From the NCBI RefSeq assembly GCF_900103475.1, contig NZ_FNHG01000004.1, positions 62,001-126,000 on the forward strand: DNA of 64,000 nt. Reading direction: 5' to 3'. Below are positions 17,974-27,618 of this stretch, one piece after another. Position 1 is the stretch's first letter, and each line of letters starts with the position of its first letter. A program made the translations under genes and the position numbers. The stretch comes from Maricaulis salignorans. GTDB taxonomy: Bacteria > Pseudomonadota > Alphaproteobacteria > Caulobacterales > Maricaulaceae. The notes beneath the pieces were generated by a model. It had not been told where the DNA came from. It searched no databases and saw only the letters and a program-made list of their open reading frames with translations.

Positions 17974-18355
17974 ACCTTTGACCCAAATTATCCCCCCCCC
18001 CCCACACCTGCGCTTATCCTCAACCCGTTCCGGTCGCACGGGAGGCACGAGCTCAGTCAGTCGCGGCGGTCGGGAGCGTGCAGCCTGTCCGGGTAGAGGG
18101 GTGACGGCCCGAACTCCGGCAGGGCGTCCAGAAGGTCTGACGGCACTAAACGACCGACCTGAGTACCTATCTGGATTGGAAACGGGGTGGAGACAGCCCG
18201 GGAAAACTGCACGTGTGGGACGGCTTCGACTGCCACACCAAACAAAATACATACTGGCGCCAGTTCGGCACTCGAAGGCGTCCCACACCCCTCCCATTTC
18301 GATGGGAAGCCCGCAAACCTCCAGCCGCTCGCGGCGTGGAGATTTTCGTGCAGGG

Positions 18356-20017
18356 TCAATCGGCGCGGAAGCGGTTGGTCATCGGATAGCGGCGGTCGCG
18401 GCCGAAATTCTTCGGGCCGATCTTGACGCCGGGCGGGGCCTGGCGGCGTTTGTATTCGGCGCGGTAGAGCAGGTTTTCGATCCGGCGCACGGTCTCCGCA
18501 TCATGGCCTTCGGCGACGAGATCGCGCGGCGCTTTTTCGTCCTCGATCAGGCCGTAGAGAATGGCGTCGAGAATGTCATAGGGCGGCAGGCTGTCCTGGT
18601 CGGTCTGGTCGGGACGCAGTTCGGCACTCGGGGCCTTGGTAATAATGCGCGGTGTGATCACCGCGCCCGCCGGGCCGAACCCGACGGGGTCGCGCGCCTC
18701 ATTGCGCCAGCGCGCCAGCTCATAGACCTCGGTCTTGTAGACATCCTTGAGGGCGTTGAAACCGCCATTCATATCGCCATAGAGGGTGGCGTAGCCGACG
18801 GCCATTTCCGACTTGTTGCCGGTCGACAGCACCATCGGTCCGAACTTGTTGGACAGGGCCATCAGAACGACGCCGCGAGCGCGCGACTGGATATTCTCCT
18901 CGGAAGCGTCAGGCTCGGTACCGGCAAAGGCCGGCGCCAGCACCTGGCCGAAACTGGCAATCGCAGGTTCGACATCGAAAATGTCATAGCGAATGCCGAG
19001 ACGCCGGGCACAATCCTTCGCGTCCTCAAGGCTCTCCGCGCTGGTATATTTCGACGGCAGCATCACCGCCCAGACCTTGTCGGCCCCCAGCGCATCAACG
19101 GCGATGGCGGCGCTGATGGCGCTGTCGATGCCGCCCGACATGCCCAGCACAATGCCCGGAAAGCCATTCTTGGTGACGTAATCGCCCAGGCCGCGGCACA
19201 TCGCCTGCCAGTCGGCCTCCAGTCCGGTGACAGGCCTGGCCTGCTGCCCACCTTCACTGGACCAGCCCGCCGCGCTGCGGGTCCAGCTGACCAGATCCAT
19301 CGCCTCCTCGAAGGCCGGCAGGCGCTGACATTCAACGCCATTGCTGCCAAGCGAGAAGCTGGCGCCGTCAAAAACGAGTTCGTCCTGACCACCGATCTGG
19401 TTGACGAAGATCAGCGCCTTGGGGCCAGTCCAGCGGTCAAACCAGCGGGCAAAGGCACCGCGGCGCTCCGCCTCGATCGTCCGGCGCCAGGGCGAGCCAT
19501 TGATCGAGATCATCATGTCGCAGCCCTGGGCGATCAGGGCATCGGGCACAGCCGCGCTCCAGATATCCTCGCACACCGGCAGGCCGAGCCGGATGCCACG
19601 CCAGGCGACAATGTCCGGCAGCGGGCCGGGCGCGAAGACACGCTTTTCGTCAAACACGGAGTAGTTGGGCAGGTCATGCTTGTAGCGCAGAGCCGACACC
19701 CGGCCTTCATCGAGCAAGGCCACGGCATTGTGCAACAGACCGTCCTGGCGCCAGGGCAGACCGATCAGGATGGCCGGGCCGTCAGCGGTCAGCGGTGCCA
19801 GGGATTCGAGCGCGCGCTGGCAGGCTTCGACAGTCGCCGGCTTGAGCACGAGATCCTCGGGCGGATAGCCGATCAGGAAAAGTTCGGGAAACACGATCAG
19901 ATCGGCGCCGCGAGCGCGGGCATCGGCATGGACGTCACGGGCCCGGGCCAGATTGCCGGCAACATCGCCAACCACCGGATTGAGCTGGGCCGAGAGGATC
20001 TTCACTGTCTGGGTCAT
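18356..20017 (-). CDS. nadE: Glutamine-dependent NAD+ synthetase
   Basis: Last step of NAD biosynthesis: amidates nicotinic acid adenine dinucleotide using glutamine and ATP. It is the two-domain form of about 553 residues. The N-terminal nitrilase-type glutaminase domain has the catalytic triad Glu45 (FPELFL), Lys113 (RYKHDLPNY) and Cys149 (LPVCEDIW). The C-terminal synthetase has the PP-loop SGGIDS (about 294-299), STGNKSE and the KAPSAELRPDQTDQ loop. The ATG at 20017 begins MTQTVKILSAQLNP, the usual start, so 12 upstream in-frame codons are dropped. The Gfo/Idh gene is 42 bases upstream on the same strand. Confidence 0.95.
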   Translation of the reverse strand: MTQTVKILSAQLNPVVGDVAGNLARARDVHADARARGADLIVFPELFLIGYPPEDLVLKPATVEACQRALESLAPLTADGPAILIGLPWRQDGLLHNAVALLDEGRVSALRYKHDLPNYSVFDEKRVFAPGPLPDIVAWRGIRLGLPVCEDIWSAAVPDALIAQGCDMMISINGSPWRRTIEAERRGAFARWFDRWTGPKALIFVNQIGGQDELVFDGASFSLGSNGVECQRLPAFEEAMDLVSWTRSAAGWSSEGGQQARPVTGLEADWQAMCRGLGDYVTKNGFPGIVLGMSGGIDSAISAAIAVDALGADKVWAVMLPSKYTSAESLEDAKDCARRLGIRYDIFDVEPAIASFGQVLAPAFAGTEPDASEENIQSRARGVVLMALSNKFGPMVLSTGNKSEMAVGYATLYGDMNGGFNALKDVYKTEVYELARWRNEARDPVGFGPAGAVITPRIITKAPSAELRPDQTDQDSLPPYDILDAILYGLIEDEKAPRDLVAEGHDAETVRRIENLLYRAEYKRRQAPPGVKIGPKNFGRDRRYPMTNRFRAD

Positions 20018-20059
20018 GGACCGCGATCTATCCCGCTGCGCCGCGTCCGGCAAGCACCG

Positions 20060-20986
20060 TCAGGATCCGTAGATCCGCGCCCCGTCAACAGCGCGTGCTG
20101 CATCAAGCGCCCGCAGGCCGGCAATGCCGGGCACGGCGACCGGTGCGCCATCGAGCACGGCAGCGATAAAGGCTTTCACATTGGCGCCGAGCGAATCGCG
20201 CGCCATGTCGGTATCGGCGAAGCCGGGATTGAGGTCGAACGGCGTCGTATTCTCGAAGCTCTTGGCGATGAAATCGACATCAACCACGCCCTCGGCGTAT
20301 TCGACCCGCATCTTGCGGTCGCGCTCATGATGCACCCGGCTCGAGCTCAGCTCGGCGACACAGCCATTTTCAAAGGTCAGCACGGCCTCGGCAATATCGG
20401 GGTGGCCGAAACGGCCCTTGTCGACCTTGCCCTCAACCTTGGTCACGGCGGCACCGGCCAGGGCAATCGCCAGATCAAGGTCATGGATCATCAGATCAAG
20501 CGTCACGGAAACATCGAGATTGCGCTCCGAGGGCGGCCCCATCCGGCGGGCGATGATGCGTTTCGGCGCGGAGGGTATCTGGAACAGGCCCATCGCGTTG
20601 AAGACGAAGCGTTCCTGGTGCCCGACCTGCAGCACACAGCCATGCGCGGCGGCGAGCGCGATCAGTTCGCGTGCTTCCTCAACCGAGGAGGCGACCGGCT
20701 TTTCCACCAGCACATGCCGGCCGGAGGCCAGGCTGGCAGCGGCCGCCTCGAAATGGTGGACGGCCGGGCTGGCGACCGTCAGGGCATCACAGGCGGCGAT
20801 CAGGGCGGCGAGCGTGTCGAAACTCCTGACACCATGCTTGGCGGCCAGCGCCCGGGCGCGCTCCAGGTCGGGATCGTAAATCCCGATGAGAACAGCGCGC
20901 TCGTCGGCGGCATATTTGGCGGCATGAAATCCACCGAACACGCCGGCGCCGACAACCCCTGCCCTGACAATCATGGAATCTGACAT
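20060..20986 (-). CDS. Gfo/Idh/MocA family oxidoreductase
   Basis: NAD(P)-dependent oxidoreductase of 308 residues. The N-terminal Rossmann domain begins GVVGAGVFGGFHA (about residue 11), and the family's EKPVASS motif with its catalytic-region lysine is near 95. GHQERF and the LMIHDLDLAI histidine motif follow in the C-terminal domain. Substrates in this family are usually sugars, inositols or UDP-sugar derivatives; no neighbour narrows the choice here. It precedes nadE on the same strand. The ATG at 20986 is preferred over 22 further upstream codons of low similarity. Confidence 0.85.
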   Translation of the reverse strand: MSDSMIVRAGVVGAGVFGGFHAAKYAADERAVLIGIYDPDLERARALAAKHGVRSFDTLAALIAACDALTVASPAVHHFEAAAASLASGRHVLVEKPVASSVEEARELIALAAAHGCVLQVGHQERFVFNAMGLFQIPSAPKRIIARRMGPPSERNLDVSVTLDLMIHDLDLAIALAGAAVTKVEGKVDKGRFGHPDIAEAVLTFENGCVAELSSSRVHHERDRKMRVEYAEGVVDVDFIAKSFENTTPFDLNPGFADTDMARDSLGANVKAFIAAVLDGAPVAVPGIAGLRALDAARAVDGARIYGS

Positions 20987-21123
20987 CTTCTCTACATTCC
21001 CTGGCAATATCGGCCGCAGGCCCATACCGACCCAATCGAGTACCGGCTCCATACAAGTGCGGGCCGGGCAATCAAGTCACAGTCACACACCCGCGCGGCG
21101 CCGAAACGCGCCATCGACGGGTC

Positions 21124-21627
21124 CTAATCCTCGTCGGCGAGCGCCTTGCTCATACGGTAATTGTGCAATTCTACGCCGCGAATCATCGGCTTCTGCGCCG
21201 CCTCGACCGTCCAGCCCTGACGCTCGAACAGGATGCGGGCACGGGCGCTGGCATCACTGTAGAGGCGCTCCATCCCGGTTTCGCGGGCATGGGCTTCCAG
21301 CCGGTCATACAGGAGTTGCGCCACGCCATGGCCGATATGCTCGGGATCGACAAAGGCCAGGTCGATATAGCCATCGCTCTTGACGCTCATGAAACCGATC
21401 ACCGCACCATCCAGTTCGGCGACGAACACGGCCTGCGGTGTCAGGCGCTTGTCCCAGGCCTCGACCTCCGGTGGAGCCGGTGCCCAGGCGGCGCGTTGTT
21501 CGGTGGAATATTCCGGCCCCGCCCCCTCGCGCACGGCACGGTAGAAGACGCGGGTCAGGGCAGCGATATCACTGCGTTCGCCGCGGCGCAGGACAATCCC
21601 GGCGGGGTGGTTTGACGTGGTCTGCAT
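21124..21627 (-). CDS. GNAT family N-acetyltransferase
   Basis: A 167-residue GCN5-related acyl-CoA transferase. The N-terminal strand IVLRRGERSDIAALTRVFYRAV is followed by VFVAELDGAVIGFMSV and IDLAFVDPEHIGHGVAQLLYDRLE, in which HIGHGVAQ is the acetyl-CoA pyrophosphate loop (Q/R-x-x-G-x-G/A equivalent). The C-terminal strand YSDASARARILFERQGW is typical of the YafP-like branch. The substrate is unknown. Monocistronic, divergent from the next membrane-protein gene. Confidence 0.82.
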   Translation of the reverse strand: MQTTSNHPAGIVLRRGERSDIAALTRVFYRAVREGAGPEYSTEQRAAWAPAPPEVEAWDKRLTPQAVFVAELDGAVIGFMSVKSDGYIDLAFVDPEHIGHGVAQLLYDRLEAHARETGMERLYSDASARARILFERQGWTVEAAQKPMIRGVELHNYRMSKALADED

Positions 21628-21672
21628 TGGCTTCAGCCTCCCCTACTTGCGGTCCGGCGTCCGCGCTCTACC

Positions 21673-22452
21673 ATGAAGCAAGGCCGGAGGGGATGGGTGG
21701 TGACAGACGAAAAGCGATCAAGGGAGACGGATTACCAGTTGGTCGATTCGATCACCGTGGCCGCATTCGATGTCGACGCGCGGATATTCCGCACGCTCTG
21801 GCACTCGATCGTGCGAACCCCGAAGGTCGCGCTTGCCGCGATCCAGGGCGATTATTCACGCTATATTTCGCCCATTCGGGTACTGGTTGCCCTGTTGGGC
21901 CTGCAGTTTGCCGCCGCCGCGATTTTCGGCGCACCCACGAGTGTGACAATTGAATCGCTCTCGGCGAACATGGACCCGGCGCGTCTGGTCGACTGGCTCA
22001 ATGGCCATGACGCGGCCAGTATCGACCGCGCCATCGAAGACAGTATGAGTCTGATGCTCTGGCCGATCATGATCGTGAGCTCCCTGCCCTATCTCATCCT
22101 GCTCAAACTCTACCGACCGTCCCTGACACTCTGGACGCATCTCTGCCTCTATCTCGTGCCGACCAATGCGAGCACAATCATCTTTATCCTCATGCTTCCC
22201 GCAGTCCTGTTTGCGGAGAGCATGGTGGGCATCGCCCTGATGGCAATGCTGGCCGCCTATTTCATACTCACCGGCTGGCTGATCGCGCGGTTCTATTCGC
22301 GCTCCATCCTCGGCACGGTGATGCGGATAGGCGGGCTGATCCTGCTCTCGCCCCTCACCTTCATCATCAGCGCCGCCAGCCAGTTCCTGGCGGCCAGCTG
22401 GATTCTGGACAACCAGTTCGGGCTCAGCCTGCTAGACCTGTTTCAACCATAA
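21673..22452 (+). CDS. Polytopic membrane protein, DUF3667-like
   Basis: A 259-residue protein with a soluble N-terminus (about 45 residues), then FRTLWHSIVRTPKVALAAIQGDYSRYISPIRVLVAL (split here only as a landmark: FRTLWHSIVRTP at 40, YISPIRVLVAL at 64), which recalls the DUF3667 pattern of a membrane-interface helix, a Tyr/Pro motif and a span. Four or five membrane helices follow (about 64-85, 126-150, 160-180, 185-210, 220-245). The function is unknown. A possible alternative start is the GTG at MKQGRRGWV+9. The CurA-like gene lies 21 bases downstream on the same strand. Confidence 0.6.
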   Translation: MKQGRRGWVVTDEKRSRETDYQLVDSITVAAFDVDARIFRTLWHSIVRTPKVALAAIQGDYSRYISPIRVLVALLGLQFAAAAIFGAPTSVTIESLSANMDPARLVDWLNGHDAASIDRAIEDSMSLMLWPIMIVSSLPYLILLKLYRPSLTLWTHLCLYLVPTNASTIIFILMLPAVLFAESMVGIALMAMLAAYFILTGWLIARFYSRSILGTVMRIGGLILLSPLTFIISAASQFLAASWILDNQFGLSLLDLFQP

Positions 22453-22473
22453 CTCTCGATAAGGACTCTCCCC

Positions 22474-23469
22474 ATGAAATCTCGTGAAATCCACCTCAAC
22501 GCCTATCTCAAGGGCGCGCCCAAAAAAGAGAATTACTCGGTTGTCGAAACCGAGCTGCCGGCTCCGGCCGAAGGCCAGGTGACGGTGCGCAATCTCTACA
22601 TCTCGGTCGACCCCTATATGCGGGGCCGGATGAGCGGCATCAAAACCTATATCGACCCGTTCAAACTGGGTGCTGTCATGGAAGGCGGCGCCGTCGGCGA
22701 AGTCGTCGAGAGCCGGTTTGAAGGGCTCAAGCCAGGCGATCACGTCATGTCGATGCTGGGCTGGCGCGAAGCCTATACCGCGTCGGGCAAGGCGGTTCAG
22801 AAGATCGATACCAGCCTGCTGCCACCGCAAGCCTTCCTCGGCATTGCCGGCCTGACCGGGTTGACCGCCTATGTCGGCATCCGCCGCATCATCGACCTCC
22901 AGGCTGGTGAGACCATGTGGATGTCGGCCGGCGCCGGCGCTGTCGGTTCCGCCGGCATCCAGTTCGCCAAGGCGATGGGGGCCAATGTCGTTGCCACCGC
23001 TGGCGGCCAGGAGAAGTGCGACTATCTCAAGACCATCGGGGCCGACCACGCCATTGACTACAAGGCGACGGACGACCTCACCGCGGCGATCCGTGCCGCC
23101 GTGCCCGAAGGCGTTGACGGCTATTTCGAGAATGTCGGCGGCACGCATTTTACCGCGGCCCTCAATACGCTCAAACAGTTCGGTCGCATGGCGGCCTGCG
23201 GCATGATTCAGCGTTATAATGACGCCGAGCCGGCCAGCATCACCGACAATCTGACTTTCATCGTCGGCAAATCGCTCAAGATCCAGGGCTTCATCGTCTC
23301 CAACCATCTCGATATCCAGCCCGAATTCATCAAGGATCTGAGCAATTGGATGATGGCGGGCAAGATTACGCCGGCCGAGACCATCATGGACGGGATCGAG
23401 AAAGCGCCGGAAGCCTTCACCGGCCTGTTCGCCGGTCTCAACAAGGGCAAGATGCTGGTCAAGATCTGA
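22474..23469 (+). CDS. NADP-dependent oxidoreductase, CurA-like MDR family
   Basis: A 331-residue zinc-independent medium-chain reductase, of the group that includes leukotriene B4 dehydrogenases and E. coli CurA, which reduce alkenals and enones with NADPH. Visible markers are SVDPYMRGRM (about 47-56), GIAGLTGLTAYVG (about 121-133), the nucleotide loop SAGAGAVGSAGIQFAK (about 151-166) and YFENVGG (about 215). The fold has no structural zinc cysteines. Substrate unknown; aldehyde detoxification is a family-level guess. Confidence 0.88.
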   Translation: MKSREIHLNAYLKGAPKKENYSVVETELPAPAEGQVTVRNLYISVDPYMRGRMSGIKTYIDPFKLGAVMEGGAVGEVVESRFEGLKPGDHVMSMLGWREAYTASGKAVQKIDTSLLPPQAFLGIAGLTGLTAYVGIRRIIDLQAGETMWMSAGAGAVGSAGIQFAKAMGANVVATAGGQEKCDYLKTIGADHAIDYKATDDLTAAIRAAVPEGVDGYFENVGGTHFTAALNTLKQFGRMAACGMIQRYNDAEPASITDNLTFIVGKSLKIQGFIVSNHLDIQPEFIKDLSNWMMAGKITPAETIMDGIEKAPEAFTGLFAGLNKGKMLVKI

Positions 23470-23579
23470 TCCTGACCCAGCACATCAACGCCGGATCGCG
23501 CATCCCCTCGACAAGACCCTGAGGCTCAACCAGCGGAGCTTCAGGGCCTTGCGAGGCATCGCACAGCAGCGTCGCTCGA

Positions 23580-23768
23580 TCAGCGCCGCGACAGTCTTCC
23601 CTGGACCCAGCCCCCGGCAATCGCCGCCAAGCCGGCAGCCCAGTCCGGGCCGACCCCGAAGCTCCCAGCCAGGAAATAGCTGCCCACAGCAGCCGCCAAA
23701 GCGAAGGGCAGCACGCGAATCGCCCGAATCGCGGCGGGCGTATTAGGGTCTGGTTCACCTTGAAACAT
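23580..23768 (-). CDS. Small membrane protein, unknown
   Basis: A 62-residue frame: an acidic start (MFQGEPDPNTP), a basic segment, then two short hydrophobic stretches (VLPFALAAAVGSYFLAG and AAGLAAIAGGWVQG) and the basic end GRLSRR. A GGAAGG site precedes the ATG at 23768. Composition and ribosome site look genuine, but no family is recognised. It lies between the CurA-like gene and the HU gene, opposite in strand to both. Confidence 0.45.
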   Translation of the reverse strand: MFQGEPDPNTPAAIRAIRVLPFALAAAVGSYFLAGSFGVGPDWAAGLAAIAGGWVQGRLSRR

Positions 23769-23973
23769 GCCTTCCAAGGCACGCAATTACGGGGCCGCAG
23801 GCCCTATTTCAGGGTTTTGCCTATAAAAATGCAGCGATTTCGGCCCGATTCACCTGTTGAGGCTTGCAAACAGCCTCGGTTGTTGGCCTTGTTGGCTGGT
23901 CAACGAACACGCGAAAAACCGGCTAGATGCGATGACCGTGTCGGCCGGAACGCGACAAACTGGGGGGAACCCT

Positions 23974-24240
23974 ATGAACAAGTCAGACCTCGCCAAAGCC
24001 GTCAGCGAAAAGACCGGCCTGTCCCGCACTCAAGCGGGCGACGCCGTCGACGCTGCGATCGATGCCATCATTGGTTCGGTCAAAGGCAATGACAGCGTCC
24101 AGCTTGCCGGTTTCGGCACGTTCCACGCCAAACATCGTGAAGCTCGTGAAGTGCGCAATCCGCGTACCGGCGAGAAGATGATGTCGAAGGCTCGCACCCA
24201 GGCGGCATTCCGTCCGGCTGCTGCCCTCAAAGATATCTAA
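23974..24240 (+). CDS. HU-family DNA-binding protein
   Basis: Histone-like protein of 88 residues that bends and compacts DNA as a dimer. The canonical sequence is evident: MNKSDLAKAVSEKTGLSR, the beta-arm entry FGTFHAKHREAREVRNPRTG with its conserved Arg and Pro, and the short C-terminal helix. A GGGGGG run precedes the ATG. The AT-rich leader contains a small hairpin (GAGGC/GCCTC). It is followed by a very strong terminator, as usual for a highly expressed gene. Confidence 0.95.
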   Translation: MNKSDLAKAVSEKTGLSRTQAGDAVDAAIDAIIGSVKGNDSVQLAGFGTFHAKHREAREVRNPRTGEKMMSKARTQAAFRPAAALKDI

Positions 24241-24265
24241 TCAGCGCTTCACAGCACTGATGAAA

Positions 24266-24300
24266 CGCCGCCCGAAGCAATTCGGGCGGCGTTTTTCTTT
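24266..24300 (+). terminator. Intrinsic terminator of the HU gene
   Basis: A perfect 11-bp stem CGCCGCCCGAA/TTCGGGCGGCG closed by a GCAA tetraloop, followed by TTTTTCTTT. It may also act on the opposite strand for the DAHP synthase operon (TTT only on that side). Confidence 0.93.
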
Positions 24301-24333
24301 GCGCGAGCAGGTGAGCCCCTGACGGGGCGGCAA

Positions 24334-25701
24334 TCAGGCCGCGTCGGTGTTCCGGCTGGTCCGGACCCGTTTGAGCGATTCCGAAATCCGGAAGGCCATG
24401 TCGAGCGCCTGCTCGGCATTCAGCCGCGGATCGCAATGGGTGTGGTAACGCGATGCCAGATCGGCCTCGGTGACCGCATTGGCGCCGCCCACACATTCGG
24501 TGACATTGCTGCCGGTCATCTCGATATGGACCCCGCCGGGATAGGCACCCTCGGCGTAGAGGACATCCATGAAGCCTTCGAGTTCGTTGAGGACACGCTC
24601 GAAATCGCGCGTCTTGTAGCCGCTCTCCGTCTTCATCGTATTGCCGTGCATCGGATCGCTTGACCAGACCACCTTGCGTCCGGCCCGCGTCACGGCGCGT
24701 GCCAGGGCCGGCAATTTCTCGCGCACATTATTGGCGCCCATCCGGGTAATCAGGACGAGACGGCCCGCCTCATTGGTCGGGTTGAGCGCATCGATCAGAG
24801 CGAGCAGATCATCGGGCTTCATGGTCGGGCCACATTTGACGCCGATCGGATTGGAAATACCGCGGGCATATTCAACATGCGCGCCATCGAGCTGACGCGT
24901 CCGCTCGCCGATCCACACCATATGGGCCGACGTCGCATACCATTGCCCGGAATTGGGATCGCGCCGTGTCAGCGCCTCCTCATAGGGCAGGTGCAGCGCT
25001 TCATGGCTGGTGAAGAAATCCACCGTCTCCAGCGAGGGGGCACTGTCGCGGCCGACGCCACAGGCCTTCATGAAGGCCAGCGCTTCGGAGATCCGGTTGG
25101 CGGTCTCGATATAGCGTTCATTCGCCGGGCTGTCCTTGACGTAATCGAGCGTCCACTGGTGCACATTATTCAGGTCGGCATAGCCGCCCGAAGCAAAGGC
25201 ACGCAGCAAATTCATCGTCGAGGCCGACTGGTCATAGGCACGGATCAAGCGCTGCGGGTCGGGCTGACGGCCCTCGGGCGTGAAGGCCATGTCATTGACG
25301 CTGTCGCCGCGATAACTCGGCAGGGAGACCCCGTCGATCGTCTCCATGTCGGCCGAGCGCGGCTTGGCAAACTGCCCGGCTATGCGGCCCAGTTTCACCA
25401 CAGGCTTGGAGGCGGCAAAGGTCAGCACGACCGCCATTTGCAGCAGGACACGGAAGGTGTCGCGCACGCCTTCGGTCGAGAACTCCTTGAAGCTCTCCGC
25501 ACAATCACCGCCCTGAAGCAGGAAGGCATTACCCGCAGAGACATCGGCCAGTTGGCGGCGCAGGCGCCGCGCTTCGCCGGCAAACACCAGCGCCGGACGA
25601 TTTCCAAGCTCGGCAATAGCGCGATCAAGCGCCGCCGGATCGGCATAATTGGGCATTTGTTCGACGCGTTTGGAACGCCATGAATTCGGGGACCAGCTCA
25701 T
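24334..25701 (-). CDS. Class II 3-deoxy-7-phosphoheptulonate synthase
   Basis: First enzyme of the shikimate pathway: condenses phosphoenolpyruvate and erythrose 4-phosphate to DAHP. It is the plant/actinobacterial class II type of 455 residues. Motifs seen are [11 protein letters not shown] (metal Cys, about 62-72), [53 protein letters not shown] and [12 protein letters not shown]. Its ATG lies one base beyond the gor stop, so it is the last gene of the glmU operon. Class II enzymes are common in alphaproteobacteria; aromatic feedback control is likely but not visible. Confidence 0.94.
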   Translation of the reverse strand: MSWSPNSWRSKRVEQMPNYADPAALDRAIAELGNRPALVFAGEARRLRRQLADVSAGNAFLLQGGDCAESFKEFSTEGVRDTFRVLLQMAVVLTFAASKPVVKLGRIAGQFAKPRSADMETIDGVSLPSYRGDSVNDMAFTPEGRQPDPQRLIRAYDQSASTMNLLRAFASGGYADLNNVHQWTLDYVKDSPANERYIETANRISEALAFMKACGVGRDSAPSLETVDFFTSHEALHLPYEEALTRRDPNSGQWYATSAHMVWIGERTRQLDGAHVEYARGISNPIGVKCGPTMKPDDLLALIDALNPTNEAGRLVLITRMGANNVREKLPALARAVTRAGRKVVWSSDPMHGNTMKTESGYKTRDFERVLNELEGFMDVLYAEGAYPGGVHIEMTGSNVTECVGGANAVTEADLASRYHTHCDPRLNAEQALDMAFRISESLKRVRTSRNTDAA

Positions 25702-25702
25702 A

Positions 25703-27094
25703 TCACTCAGCAGCTTTCAATTCGGGTGGCGACCATTTTTCCTTCATGGTCACCAGTTCTTCGGCACTGGTCGGATGCACGGCACAAGTCATGTCGAACT
25801 GAGCCTTGGTCAAACCCGCCTTGACGGCAATGGCCGCCATCTGGATCATCTCCGGCGCATCCGGCCCGACAATATGCACGCCCAGAACCCGGTCTGTCTC
25901 CCCATCGACGACAAGTTTCATCAACATCCGGCTGGCATCATTGGTCAGCGAGATTTTCATGGGCCGGAAACTGGTCTTGTAAATGTCGACCTGCGCAAAG
26001 GCTTTGCGCGCATCGGCCTCTGAGAGGCCGACCGATCCAACCGGCGGCTGGGTGAAGACAGCAGAGGCGATGTCATTGTGATCATAGGCGGTTGGATTGC
26101 CGCCAAACACGGTAGCCGCAAAGGCCGCGCCCTCACGGATCGCGACCGGGGTCAGATTGACCCGGTTGGTGACATCACCCACCGCGTAAATATGCCCCAC
26201 GCTGGTCTGGGAGAAGGCATCGACCTTGATTGCGCCCTTGCCATCAAGTTCGACGCCGGCCTTGTCCAGCCCGAGCCCGACGACATGCGGATCACGGCCG
26301 ATTGCATACATCACCATATCGGCATCGACATGGCTGCCATTGGAAAGCTGCACCCGTTTCATGCCATCGCCGAGATCGGTGATTTTCTCGAACACGGCAT
26401 GGGTGATGACGCGAACGCCCGAGCGCACCAATTCCTCATGGACATGGCTGCGGACATCATCGTCAAAGCCGCGCAGCACGGTATCGCCGCGATAGACCTG
26501 GCAGACCTGCGAACCCATGCCGGCAAAGATCTGGGCGAATTCACAGGCGATATAGCCGCCGCCGGCGATCACGACATGCTTGGGCAGGGTTTCAAGATGA
26601 AAAGCCTCATTGGAGGAAACCCCCATCTCATGACCTTCAATATCGGTTGGCGCGAAGGGCGTCCCGCCGGTTGCGACCAGGATCTTGCCGGCGGTAATGG
26701 TCTTGCCGGATTTCACCAGACGCAGCGTATGGGCATCCTCGAATACCGCCCGATCCTCGATGATCTCAACGCCGGAATTGGACAGGTTGCGCCAGTAGAT
26801 CCCGGACAGGCGGTCGATCTCGGCATCCTTGGCCGCGATCAGTTTTTCCCAATCGAAGGTCGGCTTGCCGACGGACCATCCATAGCTCTCCGCCAGTTTG
26901 AACGTCTTGGCGAATTCACTGGCATAGACGAGGAACTTCTTCGGCACGCAACCGCGAATCACGCAGGTACCTCCGACCCGGTATTCCTCGGCAATCGCCA
27001 CCCTCGCCGCACCATACTGGCGCGCCATGCGTGCGGCGCGCACTCCGCCGGAACCGGCGCCGATGACGAAGAGGTCGTAATCATATTGGGTCAT
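25703..27094 (-). CDS. gor: Glutathione-disulfide reductase
   Basis: FAD-dependent NADPH reductase that regenerates glutathione. The FAD motif GAGSGG (residues 12-17), redox-active disulfide [13 protein letters not shown] (Cys44 and Cys49), NADPH motif GGGYIACE, and C-terminal catalytic histidine in [10 protein letters not shown] are all present. The NADPH loop [12 protein letters not shown] has the two arginines of the plant-type enzymes. The ATG at 27094 has an AGGAG site nine bases ahead; 30 upstream in-frame codons are not part of the family. It lies between the DUF2059 gene and the DAHP synthase. Confidence 0.93.
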   Translation of the reverse strand: MTQYDYDLFVIGAGSGGVRAARMARQYGAARVAIAEEYRVGGTCVIRGCVPKKFLVYASEFAKTFKLAESYGWSVGKPTFDWEKLIAAKDAEIDRLSGIYWRNLSNSGVEIIEDRAVFEDAHTLRLVKSGKTITAGKILVATGGTPFAPTDIEGHEMGVSSNEAFHLETLPKHVVIAGGGYIACEFAQIFAGMGSQVCQVYRGDTVLRGFDDDVRSHVHEELVRSGVRVITHAVFEKITDLGDGMKRVQLSNGSHVDADMVMYAIGRDPHVVGLGLDKAGVELDGKGAIKVDAFSQTSVGHIYAVGDVTNRVNLTPVAIREGAAFAATVFGGNPTAYDHNDIASAVFTQPPVGSVGLSEADARKAFAQVDIYKTSFRPMKISLTNDASRMLMKLVVDGETDRVLGVHIVGPDAPEMIQMAAIAVKAGLTKAQFDMTCAVHPTSAEELVTMKEKWSPPELKAAE

Positions 27095-27117
27095 CGGGAT
27101 TGTCTCCTGCTGCGACG

Positions 27118-27606
27118 TTATTCGATGGTGGCGAGGTATTCCTGGACTCTCGGCAAGGCGCGCTGGGCGACATCCGCGCCCCATTGCTGACCGGCAACGA
27201 CGGAGCGCTCCATCAAGGCCGGCATGCGTGCGAGCAGGACCTGGCCGAGTTCGGTCTCGTAGAATTCGATCGCCCCGAGCAGTTCCGCTTCGGTGAACTC
27301 GGTCGCATAGAGCATCACGATCAAGTCGGTCAGTTCGGTTTGGGATGCTTCAAATTCCTCAAGCAGAATTCGCACAACGGTATCGAGCTGCTCGTCGTTC
27401 AATTGCGGCGCGCTGGACTGGATTTGATCCCGCATTAACGGCGCCATTGAATCAATCATGCTTGAGGCAAGATCGACCGCACCGACCTGCTCGGCGAGTT
27501 GGCGGGCGAGCGCTTCGCGATCATCCGCCGCAGCCGGTGCTGCTAGCAGCAGGGCCGACGCCAGGAGACTCGCACTCAAAACGGACAAAAACTTCAGAAA
27601 CCCCAT
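27118..27606 (-). CDS. Secreted DUF2059 domain protein
   Basis: A 162-residue protein with a signal peptide (hydrophobic residues 5-26, cleavage near AAADD) and a helical DUF2059 domain. The family pattern is visible in LLEEFEASQTELTDLIVMLYATEFTEAELLGAIEFYETELGQ. The function is unknown; members are periplasmic. The ATG at 27606 has a GGGGGA site, and a GTG lies one codon before it. It sits between rpiA (12 bases upstream) and gor, within the operon. Confidence 0.85.
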   Translation of the reverse strand: MGFLKFLSVLSASLLASALLLAAPAAADDREALARQLAEQVGAVDLASSMIDSMAPLMRDQIQSSAPQLNDEQLDTVVRILLEEFEASQTELTDLIVMLYATEFTEAELLGAIEFYETELGQVLLARMPALMERSVVAGQQWGADVAQRALPRVQEYLATIE

Positions 27607-27618
27607 CACTATTTCCCC

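Larger units (their letters stand above)
17021..18355. other. 1.3-kb gene-free stretch with clustered palindromes
   Basis: No reading frame here has convincing coding character: the open frames run through palindromic arms and match nothing I recognise. The left two thirds hold four long inverted repeats (listed separately) spaced 70-150 bases apart. A 12-base C tract occupies 17992-18003. The right part (about 18040-18350) holds a one-mismatch 16-base inverted pair (18213-18228 with 18273-18288) and otherwise no recognised feature. The region lies between nadE and a membrane-protein gene, all on the minus strand. Confidence 0.7.

Noticed and set aside
17978-20983. Open + strand frame of 1001 codons opposite nadE and the Gfo/Idh gene
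   Set aside because: It is the antisense shadow of two clear genes in GC-rich DNA, has no recognisable domains and starts in the palindrome region.
24315-24328. GCCCC-TGAC-GGGGC hairpin beyond the DAHP synthase stop
   Set aside because: Short stem with no T-run on the minus strand; the HU terminator next to it is the better candidate for both strands.
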